Assembly: GCA_035637315.1 (NCBI GenBank)
Contig: DASPXK010000340.1
Coordinates: 1-7,629, forward strand
DNA: 7,629 nucleotides
Direction of reading: 5' to 3'
Origin: DASPXK01 sp035637315
GTDB lineage: Bacteria > Chloroflexota > UBA6077 > JACCZL01
Positions 1 through 4,900 of the stretch are shown here, in pieces. The notes under the pieces were generated by a model. It was given only the letters and a program-made list of their open reading frames with translations, was not told where the DNA came from and did not search any database. Position numbers and translations under genes: made by a program. Within the stretch, counting starts at the first letter, position 1. Every line of letters begins with the position of its first letter.

Positions 1-845
1 CGGTCTCGCAGCCCGCGGGTGACCTCGATAGCGTACTCGATGTTTTTTCGTTTGGTGATCCGCGCCGGGAGCAGCATGAACGGCCAGGCATCGCCGATAC
101 GCAACTGGCGTGCCAGGGCCAGCGTGGAACTTCGAAGCTTCAGCTTGGCGGCCGGATCCACGCCGGCCGGGACCACGGCGATGTCTGGGCCTGACCCCGA
201 CCTAACCCCCCGCCCCCCTTCCCTAAAGGGATGGGGGTGATCCTCCGCCTTCCCTTTAGGGAGGCGGGTTGGGGGGGTAGGTCTCCGACCCCACCCCCAC
301 AACCGGCGCAGGGCCCGTCGGCGGTCCTCGGAAACCACTACGTACGAGACGCCCGGCAGCGGACTCTTGAGCAGGCTCCAGGGCTCGCGTTCACGCATCA
401 GTGGCACATAGAGCGGGTTGGCCCATGACAGATCGTGGGACCAGGAGATCAGCTGCGGAGCCGCGCCTTCAGAGGCGAGCTTGTGGAGGGCGGCCGTAAG
501 CGGCAGATTGAAGTGCAAGGTGAGCGCGTTGTGGATGATGCAGACGTCGAGTCCGCCAAGGGCCTTCACGAGCCGATCGGCCAACTCGTCGGCCAGCTTG
601 TGGAAGCCAGCTCCGACCTGGCCGGCCTTCAGCTCTTCATTGACGGCAAGGAGCGGCGGGTACTTGGAGTCCAGGGCGTCGATGAGTGTGAGCGCCACCT
701 GGGGGTTGAAGGGGGAGCCGCGGCCAGCCAGCACGCGTGCCCGGTAGCCATGGCTTAGTAGCAGGCGACAGTGGAGCGCGATCAGCGACTCGACCCCTCC
801 GACAACGGGCGGACACGTGTAATGCAGCAGGCCGACCGTGCTCAT
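1..845 (-). CDS. GT4-family glycosyltransferase, N-terminal part (runs off left edge)
   Basis: The frame is open from an ATG at 845 to the window edge, giving 281 codons without a stop; the C-terminus is outside. The start MSTVGLLHYTCPPVVGGVES has the Gly-Gly-Val-Glu loop typical of the first Rossmann domain of GT-B retaining glycosyltransferases, followed by a strand (YRARVLAGRG, about 34-43). The motif VVPAGVDP (about 224-231) marks the start of the second domain, and LLPARITKRKNIEYAI (about 258-273) is the usual donor-binding region. These enzymes transfer a sugar from a nucleotide-sugar donor; acceptor and donor cannot be read here. Residues about 185-218 are encoded by a palindromic repeat and are Arg/Pro/Gly rich, unlike the rest. 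There is no clear Shine-Dalgarno before the ATG; a small hairpin (852-864) lies just upstream. The 88-nt gap after cysE leaves open whether the two are co-transcribed. The family call is firm, the substrate unknown. Confidence 0.85.
   Translation of the reverse strand, partial: MSTVGLLHYTCPPVVGGVESLIALHCRLLLSHGYRARVLAGRGSPFNPQVALTLIDALDSKYPPLLAVNEELKAGQVGAGFHKLADELADRLVKALGGLDVCIIHNALTLHFNLPLTAALHKLASEGAAPQLISWSHDLSWANPLYVPLMREREPWSLLKSPLPGVSYVVVSEDRRRALRRLWGWGRRPTPPTRLPKGKAEDHPHPFREGGRGVRSGSGPDIAVVPAGVDPAAKLKLRSSTLALARQLRIGDAWPFMLLPARITKRKNIEYAIEVTRGLRD
192..294. repeat. palindromic interspersed repeat inserted in frame in a glycosyltransferase gene
   Basis: Two arms of about 50 nt are imperfect inverted copies. 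The left arm runs TGACCCCGACCTAACCCC then CCCTAAAGGG (221-230). The right arm has CCCTTTAGGG (252-261) then a G-rich run, TAGGT and CGACCCC. Each inner CCCT-AGGG block is itself nearly self-complementary. The shape resembles a small non-autonomous palindromic element (REP or MITE-like). In the minus-strand gene it reads through in frame and adds about 34 residues just before the conserved VVPAGVDP motif, where GT4 proteins normally have only a short linker. No transposase or target duplication is obvious. Confidence 0.8.
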
Positions 846-933
846 CTCAGCGTCAGAGCCTGACCGCGGTCACTCACGTCTAGACGAATCGAGCTGACAT
901 GGAGGAGCGCTCGCGGTCCTTACCACGCTCAGT

Positions 934-1635
934 CTATGCCAGCTCGCCAGTCACCCAGCTCTCTGAGCGCTCCATTCGGTCAGCCCGCATCCGGCCAAGA
1001 TGACGTTCCAGGCCGGCCAGGCGGCCCTCCAGCTCGCGGATGCGCTGTTGTAGCAGCTCTATCGTCTCGGCCTCCGGGTCTGGCAGGCGGGCGATTGGCC
1101 GATTGTCCGGGAAGCGGACGGCGACCGTTCGACCCGGCACGCCCACCACCGTCGAGTAGGGTGGGACCGAGTTGACGACCACGGAGCCGGCGCCAACGCG
1201 CGCTCCCTCGCCCACCTCGATAGCCCCGATGAGCTGGGCGTGTGCGCCTACGACGACCCCGTCGCGCAGCGTGGGGTGACGCTTGTGGCGCAGTCGACTG
1301 GTGCCCCCGAGCGTCACGCCCTGGTACAGGGTCACGTCGTCCCCTATCTCAGCCGTCTCGCCGATCACGAGTCCCATCCCATGATCGATGAACAACCCCT
1401 CGCCGATTCGCGCGGCCGGGTGGATCTCGATCCCGGTCAATGCCCGGTTCAGGTGGGAGATGAGGCGTGGAACGATGGGCAGACCGCGGCGCTGGAGAGC
1501 GTGGGCCAGGCGGTGCAGCTGGCGGGCGTGGAAGCCCGGGTAGGCTAGGATGACCTCGAGGTCGCTGATCGCGGCCGGGTCACGCTCGCGCGCAGCGCGA
1601 ATATCTCGACGGATGTTTTGAAGCAGTCGGCGCAC
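934..1635 (-). CDS. cysE: serine O-acetyltransferase, short EpsC-type
   Basis: It would transfer acetyl from acetyl-CoA to L-serine, making O-acetylserine for cysteine synthesis in the cytoplasm. The N-terminal helical part (NIRRDIRAARERDPAA, residues 7-22) and LEVILAYPGFHA (26-37) match the short EpsC-like forms. Hexapeptide left-handed beta-helix repeats run from about 70 to 168. The family signature DHGMGLVIGET (84-94) contains the expected catalytic Asp-His pair; YQGVTLGGT (104-112), KRHPTL (118-123) and GVPGR (165-169) are also typical. After residue 185 a charged tail of about 45 residues looks like a coiled coil and is longer than a bare catalytic core needs. The start is a GTG directly after an in-frame TAG, with no good Shine-Dalgarno; no other start preserves the conserved N-terminus. 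It lies 101 nt after the 154-aa membrane protein gene and may share its transcript. Confidence 0.93.
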   Translation of the reverse strand: MRRLLQNIRRDIRAARERDPAAISDLEVILAYPGFHARQLHRLAHALQRRGLPIVPRLISHLNRALTGIEIHPAARIGEGLFIDHGMGLVIGETAEIGDDVTLYQGVTLGGTSRLRHKRHPTLRDGVVVGAHAQLIGAIEVGEGARVGAGSVVVNSVPPYSTVVGVPGRTVAVRFPDNRPIARLPDPEAETIELLQQRIRELEGRLAGLERHLGRMRADRMERSESWVTGELA

Positions 1636-1693
1636 CTAGCGGCCAGGGCGTCTGAGAGTGTCGCCGCGAACGCCCGGGAACATATGGTACCAC

Positions 1694-1719
1694 GCAGCGA
1701 GGACCCCCTCGGCCGCTGC
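1694..1719 (-). terminator. imperfect hairpin in the gap before cysE
   Basis: GCAGCG (1694-1699) pairs with CGCTGC (1714-1719), and AGG (1700-1702) pairs with CCT (1707-1709) with a 4-nt bulge on one side. It lies 18 nt beyond the stop of the 154-aa gene in transcription order. No U-run follows, so it is not a standard intrinsic terminator. It could attenuate or protect the mRNA, or be chance pairing in GC-rich DNA. Confidence 0.25.
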
Positions 1720-1736
1720 TCGAGGGCTGAACGCGC

Positions 1737-2201
1737 CTAGATGCGGCCTCGGGGACGGATCGCGATGAAACCGTACAGCGTCGGTTCGAAGCGGTTGGCG
1801 ATTCGGAGGTACTCCTCCTCGTTGCCTTCGATCATCAGCTTGTGCATCAGCACCGCGTCGCCGTCCGGGATCGCGTCGACGGATTGGACGCACAACGCCA
1901 TGATCGGGACGCCCCCTTCGTAGACCTTGACCTGGCCCTGATGGCGAGGGACCCGATAGACCCGCCTCGGGCGGGTACGACTGGGGACTTCCAGGTAGCC
2001 GCGCCGGTTGAGATGGCGGTACTCCTCGTCGTTGAGGATCTCGCGCAGGAGGTGCTCAGCACGCTCCTGAGCTTCGCGCCAGTCGGATCGTCGCCCGACT
2101 GCCAGCGACTGGTGCGCCAGGACGCCATACGGCGCCCGGCACAACAGGCAAACGATCAGCAGGACGAACAGCAGCTCGAGAGCGATCACCGTGAGGACCA
2201 C
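1737..2201 (-). CDS. single-pass membrane-anchored protein of unknown function, 154 aa
   Basis: I do not recognise a named family. The start is a GTG at 2201, 6 nt after the TGA of the 81-aa gene and in the same frame; a G-run about 10 nt upstream is a weak ribosome site, so translational coupling is likely. Residues 2-21 form one hydrophobic segment with a Glu at 9 and Cys at 18 and 21. The positive charges that follow suggest the rest is cytoplasmic. Residues 40-66 are a charged amphipathic helix (WREAQERAEHLLREILNDEE). A compact beta-rich domain follows: RRGYLEVPS (66-74), RRVYRVP (79-85), GQVKVYEGG (89-97), MALCVQ (101-106, Cys104), then acidic VLMHKLMIEGNEEEYLRIAN (117-136). The last part has the look of a conserved uncharacterised domain. 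Its tight pairing with the Gly-Gly-tailed small protein suggests they work together; an alternative is an unrelated membrane-linked regulator. It is surely a gene, function open. Confidence 0.8.
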   Translation of the reverse strand: MVLTVIALELLFVLLIVCLLCRAPYGVLAHQSLAVGRRSDWREAQERAEHLLREILNDEEYRHLNRRGYLEVPSRTRPRRVYRVPRHQGQVKVYEGGVPIMALCVQSVDAIPDGDAVLMHKLMIEGNEEEYLRIANRFEPTLYGFIAIRPRGRI

Positions 2202-2207
2202 GGTGGA

Positions 2208-2453
2208 TCAGCCCCCGGCGACCCGCGGTACGACGATAATCTGCTCGGCGGTGCGGTCGAACTCGTCGATCCGCTGGGCCGGCTTGTCGGGCTGTACTTT
2301 GAAGGCCGTGGCGCCGCGGGAGCGCTGCTCCTCGAAGATCCGTTCAGCCTCTCGCACGGCCGCCAAGGCCTCAGGATCACGCGTCCGCAGCTTCCGCTCG
2401 TCCCACTCCACCACCGTGTCGCCACGGCCCGAGAGCACGCGCATTTTTGCCAT
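2208..2453 (-). CDS. small protein, 81 aa, with MoaD/ThiS/ubiquitin-like C-terminal Gly-Gly
   Basis: The ATG at 2453 is set by a full AGGAGG seven nt upstream (2461-2466). The protein reads strand (KMRVLS, 3-8), strand (DTVVEWD, 12-18), helix (DPEALAAVREAERIFEEQRS, 26-45), strand (TAFKVQ, 49-54), strand (AQRIDEF, 59-65), strand and tail (QIIVVPRVAGG, 71-81). This order fits a beta-grasp fold. The hydrophobic-Pro-x-Val-Ala-Gly-Gly ending right at the stop resembles MoaD, ThiS and mycobacterial CysO, whose tail Gly is adenylated and carries sulfur. The length equals a typical MoaD. However, the middle shows no ThiS or MoaD motif I can recognise, and no ThiF/MoeB-type activating enzyme is in the window. 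It opens the unit with the 154-aa membrane protein, behind its own promoter and leader; cysE follows. The carrier role is inference, and a small DNA- or protein-binding protein with a chance GG end is possible. Confidence 0.85.
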   Translation of the reverse strand: MAKMRVLSGRGDTVVEWDERKLRTRDPEALAAVREAERIFEEQRSRGATAFKVQPDKPAQRIDEFDRTAEQIIVVPRVAGG

Positions 2454-2607
2454 CGGGCTTCCTCCTCTTCCCGAAGTGCTCCTGAATGACCCAGGCCCGC
2501 CCAGATGCACCGGACGGGCCCGGAAGTGTGCTCCTAGCGGATTACCCACTCCACCTAGCACCAGCCGCCACGGGCTGCCATCTCAGGCAAGGCCAGGTGT
2601 TCGATTA
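2454..2607 (-). promoter_or_regulatory. structured 5' leader of the small-gene unit
   Basis: Between the predicted transcription start near 2607 and the ATG at 2453 the RNA can form successive hairpins. CAGCC/GGCTG (2562-2577) has 5 bp. CTAG-TGGA/TCCGCTAG (2534-2558) has 8 bp with a one-base bulge. CCGGGCCCG/CGGGCCTGG (2491-2523) has 9 bp with one G-U pair, and its loop can pair further. About 150 nt is long for a simple leader. It does not match any riboswitch class I can recognise, and high GC alone favours pairing. Confidence 0.4.
2461..2466 (-). promoter_or_regulatory. strong ribosome binding site for the 81-aa gene
   Basis: The minus strand reads AGGAGG with a 7-nt gap to the ATG at 2453. 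This is the best Shine-Dalgarno in this half of the window and decides against the longer in-frame start at 2561. Confidence 0.85.
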
Positions 2608-2613
2608 ATGGTC

Positions 2614-2641
2614 AGTATACTCGCCAGCCAGATAATGTCAA
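2614..2641 (-). promoter_or_regulatory. sigma70-like promoter for the 81-aa / 154-aa genes
   Basis: On the minus strand a perfect TTGACA (2636-2641) is separated by 16 bp from TATACT (2614-2619), five of six matches to the -10 consensus. It sits in the gap after the WecG-like gene, in a locally AT-rich patch of otherwise GC-rich DNA, and points toward the small genes. Expected start near 2607. Confidence 0.75.
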
Positions 2642-2651
2642 GTTGCACGGG

Positions 2652-2668
2652 CGGATCTGGCAGATCCG
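2652..2668. promoter_or_regulatory. 17-bp palindrome just upstream of the promoter, possible operator
   Basis: CGGATCTG and CAGATCCG are perfect inverted arms around one central base. The centre lies about 53 bp upstream of the expected transcription start, a position that suits a dimeric activator or repressor. It also lies 19 nt beyond the stop of the WecG-like gene, so it could instead be a transcript-end hairpin, though no U-run follows. Confidence 0.45.
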
Positions 2669-2686
2669 TTGGCGCCCCGGGCCATA

Positions 2687-3487
2687 CTACAGGCCACGCC
2701 TCGTGGCGCGGCTCGCGGCGGTCAGGACGGCGAGCGCTAGGAATTGGGGCAGAGCCAACTGCCGGCGCCAGCGCCATGGCTCGGTCAGCAGGCGATGCAG
2801 CCACTCCAGCTCCAATCGCTGGACCCAGCCCGGCGCGCGTGGGACCCGCCCCGAGAGGTAGTTGAACACGCCGCCCACCCCAATCCCAACGGGTATCCCG
2901 AGCCGGTCGAGGTTGCGGTCGAGCCATAGCTCCTGCGCGGGCGCGCCGTAAGCGACCAGCAGGATATGGACTGGGCCCGCGCTCGTGATCGCGCCCCCTA
3001 CCCGCGCGTCGTCTCCCGCATCGGGCGAGCCCGGCTCGGCGCCGACGATCTTCAGTCCGGGATGGCGTGCCATGAGGCGTTCGGCCGCCTCGCGGGCCAC
3101 GCCGGGCGCGGCCCCAAGCATGTACATTCGGTAGCCCCGCTCGGCGGCGAGCCCGGCAACGCGCTCGACCAGGTCCGTGCCGCGAACGTGCTGGCGGAAG
3201 CGCCCTCCGAGCAGCCGGGCCGCCAGAATCAGTCCGATCCCATCCGGGATGTTGAGCGCGGTCCGCTCGAGCACGACCTGGAACGCTTTGTCGCGGCGCG
3301 CGGTCATCACGAACTCCGGGTTTGGCGTGGTGATCAGGTGGGGACCACCCGCGACGACGAATCCCTCGATGGCCGCCAGCGCCTCGTCGTAGGTGACGTC
3401 GTCGACCCGGACGCCGAGGATGTCCAACGAGTGGGCAGTGGGCAGTAGGCAGTTGGCAGGAGGGGACAGCCCCGGCTCTCTGCCCAC
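2687..3487 (-). CDS. WecG/TagA/CpsF-family glycosyltransferase
   Basis: The family (GT26) moves N-acetylmannosamine or a related sugar from UDP onto an undecaprenyl-linked lipid at the inner membrane face, for teichoic acid, capsule or exopolysaccharide. LDILGVRVDDVTYDEAL (21-37), LITTPNPEFVM (51-61) and NIPDGIGL (79-86) hold the expected Thr, Asn and Asp of the active site. YMLGAAPGVA, LLVAYGAPAQELW and GVGGVFNYLSGRVPRAP are standard core motifs, and LEWLHRLLTEPWRWRRQL is the usual basic C-terminal segment for membrane contact. The GTG given lies in a palindromic repeat and the first 20 residues are repeat-encoded; a TTG at 3427 would start exactly where family homology starts. Neither has a good ribosome site. 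The stop of glcF lies just upstream in the same frame (TAG, one codon, GTG). Family certain, exact sugar and start uncertain. Confidence 0.93.
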   Translation of the reverse strand: MGREPGLSPPANCLLPTAHSLDILGVRVDDVTYDEALAAIEGFVVAGGPHLITTPNPEFVMTARRDKAFQVVLERTALNIPDGIGLILAARLLGGRFRQHVRGTDLVERVAGLAAERGYRMYMLGAAPGVAREAAERLMARHPGLKIVGAEPGSPDAGDDARVGGAITSAGPVHILLVAYGAPAQELWLDRNLDRLGIPVGIGVGGVFNYLSGRVPRAPGWVQRLELEWLHRLLTEPWRWRRQLALPQFLALAVLTAASRATRRGL

Positions 3488-3508
3488 TGCCTACTGCCTA
3501 CTGCCTAC
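3431..3508. repeat. GGCAGTA-heptamer inverted repeat spanning the glcF / WecG-like junction
   Basis: Left arm (about 3432-3460) contains GGGCAGTGGGCAGTAGGCAG; right arm (3481-3508) is its inverted, slightly diverged copy (TGCCCACTGCCTACTGCC). Both are built from 7-nt units of the GGCAGTA type. The 20-nt centre contains GGGGACAGCCCC, itself a hairpin. On the minus strand it encodes the last five GlcF residues (VGSRQ) and its TAG, then the leading residues of the next frame. Confidence 0.85.
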
Positions 3509-4810
3509 CGCGTATGCCCGATCGAGCAGGTCGACGACGTGGACGATCTCGAGCTCGATGCCGCGCGCGCGAGCGCCGTAGGCGATCTGCATGGCGCAGC
3601 CCGGGTTGGGGGCGACAACGACCTGGGCTCCGGTCGTGGCGATCTCTGCCATCTTCCAGCCCAGGATCTTTGCCGACAGCTCGGGATGGGTGAGGTTGTA
3701 GATGCCGGCGCTTCCACAGCAGACGTCGGAGTCCTTCATCTCGACCAGCTCCAGCCCTGGGATGGCCCGCAGCAGGTCGCGAGGCTGGTTGCGTACGCCC
3801 TGGCCGTGGACCAGGTGGCAGGGGTCCTGGTACGTCACCCGGACGCTGGTCTCGCCAAGCTCGGCCGTGTTCAGCCCGATCTCGGCCAGCCATTCCGAGA
3901 TGTCCTTGACCTTACTCGAGAATGCCCGGGCGCGCTCCAGCCAGGCCGCGTCGTTCTCGAAGAGGTGGGGGTACTCTTTCAGCGTCGAGCCGCAGCCGGC
4001 CGCGTTGATGATGATGGCGTCGAGCCCGAGTGGCTCGAAGGCCGCGATGTTCCGGCGGGCTAGTCGGCGGGCCGTATCGCGCTCGCCGATGTGGACATGG
4101 AGCGCACCGCAGCAGCCCTGGCCGCGTGGCGTGACGACGTCGCAGCCGTTTCGCGCCAGGACGCGAACGCTTGCCTGGTTCGTGCAACCCATGAGCTGCG
4201 GCATGATGCAGCCGGCGATGAACCCGACTCTGGAGCGCCGGTTGCCGCGCGCCAGCACCAGTTCGGGGATGTCTGCCCGGGCCAGGCCGCCCTGAGCCGG
4301 CGCGAGCATGCCCTCCATCTCGGCCAGCCGTTTGGGCAGCAGCTTCAGCAGCCCACGCTTGCGGACGAGGGCCTGGAGTCCGGTCTTCTGATACGCCCGC
4401 AGGCCAAGGCCGATCATATCCAGGGCCGGGTTGGATGTGAAGACTCGGTTCAGGACAGTCTTGCCAATCGTCCGCTCGGCCTCGTTCTCGGGCTCGGCGA
4501 CCCCGCGCGCGGCCTCGACGATCTTGCCGTACCGCACGCCGGCCGGGCAGGCCGTCTCACACGCCCGGCAGTCGAGGCACTGGTAGATGTGCTTGCGGAA
4601 TTTCGGATCGTCGGGGCTGATCCTGCCCTCGTAGACCGCGATCGTTTGATAGATCCGACCGCGCGGCGAGTCCATCTCCAGGCCCAGGGCGCGGTACGTG
4701 GGACAGAGGTCCAGACACAGCCCGCACCGCACGCACTGCTTCAGGACGCTCCGGTCGAGCTCCATCGGCACGGCCGGCACAAACTCGCGTTCTCCTATCT
4801 CTACTGCCAC
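3491..4810 (-). CDS. glcF: glycolate oxidase iron-sulfur subunit GlcF
   Basis: It carries electrons from the flavin subunits GlcD/GlcE toward the quinone pool during oxidation of glycolate (or another 2-hydroxy acid) to the 2-oxo acid. Two 4Fe-4S ferredoxin motifs are complete: CVRCGLCLDLCP (26-37) and CLDCRACETACP (78-89). Two CCG domains follow, with Cys200/208, QGCCGALH (230-237) and AAGCGS (269-274), then DPCHL (328-332), DVCCGSAG (361-368) and NPGC near the end. At 439 residues it is slightly longer than E. coli GlcF. The GTG start at 4810 has GAGG six nt upstream; a later start near an internal AGGAG is possible and would keep both clusters. The last residues VGSRQ and the TAG come from a palindromic repeat, so the ancestral C-terminus was probably different. 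Order D-E-F supports one operon, though the gap to glcE is 90 nt. Confidence 0.95.
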   Translation of the reverse strand: MAVEIGEREFVPAVPMELDRSVLKQCVRCGLCLDLCPTYRALGLEMDSPRGRIYQTIAVYEGRISPDDPKFRKHIYQCLDCRACETACPAGVRYGKIVEAARGVAEPENEAERTIGKTVLNRVFTSNPALDMIGLGLRAYQKTGLQALVRKRGLLKLLPKRLAEMEGMLAPAQGGLARADIPELVLARGNRRSRVGFIAGCIMPQLMGCTNQASVRVLARNGCDVVTPRGQGCCGALHVHIGERDTARRLARRNIAAFEPLGLDAIIINAAGCGSTLKEYPHLFENDAAWLERARAFSSKVKDISEWLAEIGLNTAELGETSVRVTYQDPCHLVHGQGVRNQPRDLLRAIPGLELVEMKDSDVCCGSAGIYNLTHPELSAKILGWKMAEIATTGAQVVVAPNPGCAMQIAYGARARGIELEIVHVVDLLDRAYAVGSRQ

Positions 4811-4824
4811 AAGCTGCCTCGGTC

Positions 4825-4883
4825 ACCGCCAAGACACCAAGCGGGTTTTCTTGGAAATCTTGGTGCCTTGGTGTCTTGGTGGT
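4825..4883. repeat. CACCAAGA-type inverted repeat between glcE and glcF
   Basis: The left arm ACCGCCAAGACACCAAG (4825-4841) matches the reverse complement of the right arm (4867-4883) at 16 of 17 positions. The centre (4842-4866) contains further CTTGG units. The repeat fills most of the 90-nt gap and ends 14 nt before the GlcF start, so in the mRNA it would form a hairpin close to that start. Confidence 0.85.
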
Positions 4884-4900
4884 TCCTTTGGTCTCCTTCG

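Noticed and set aside
192..294. The repeat as evidence that the glycosyltransferase is a pseudogene
   Set aside because: The frame is kept through the repeat and both flanking domains retain family motifs, so a disrupted gene is not supported by what is visible.
1636..1893. 85-codon minus-strand frame before cysE
   Set aside because: It largely overlaps the 154-aa gene in another frame and has Arg/Pro-rich shadow composition; its end at the cysE start is set only by the chance TAG.
2208..2210. TGA between the two small genes as a selenocysteine codon
   Set aside because: No selenocysteine insertion hairpin was seen just after it, and a separate GTG start follows closely; a plain stop explains it.
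2454..2561. N-terminal extension of the 81-aa protein from an upstream start at 2561
   Set aside because: The strong AGGAGG is correctly spaced for the internal ATG at 2453, and the extension is low-complexity Gly/Arg translated from leader hairpins.
3431..3508. Repeated 7-nt units as a CRISPR array
   Set aside because: The units are contiguous with no spacers and form two inverted arms.
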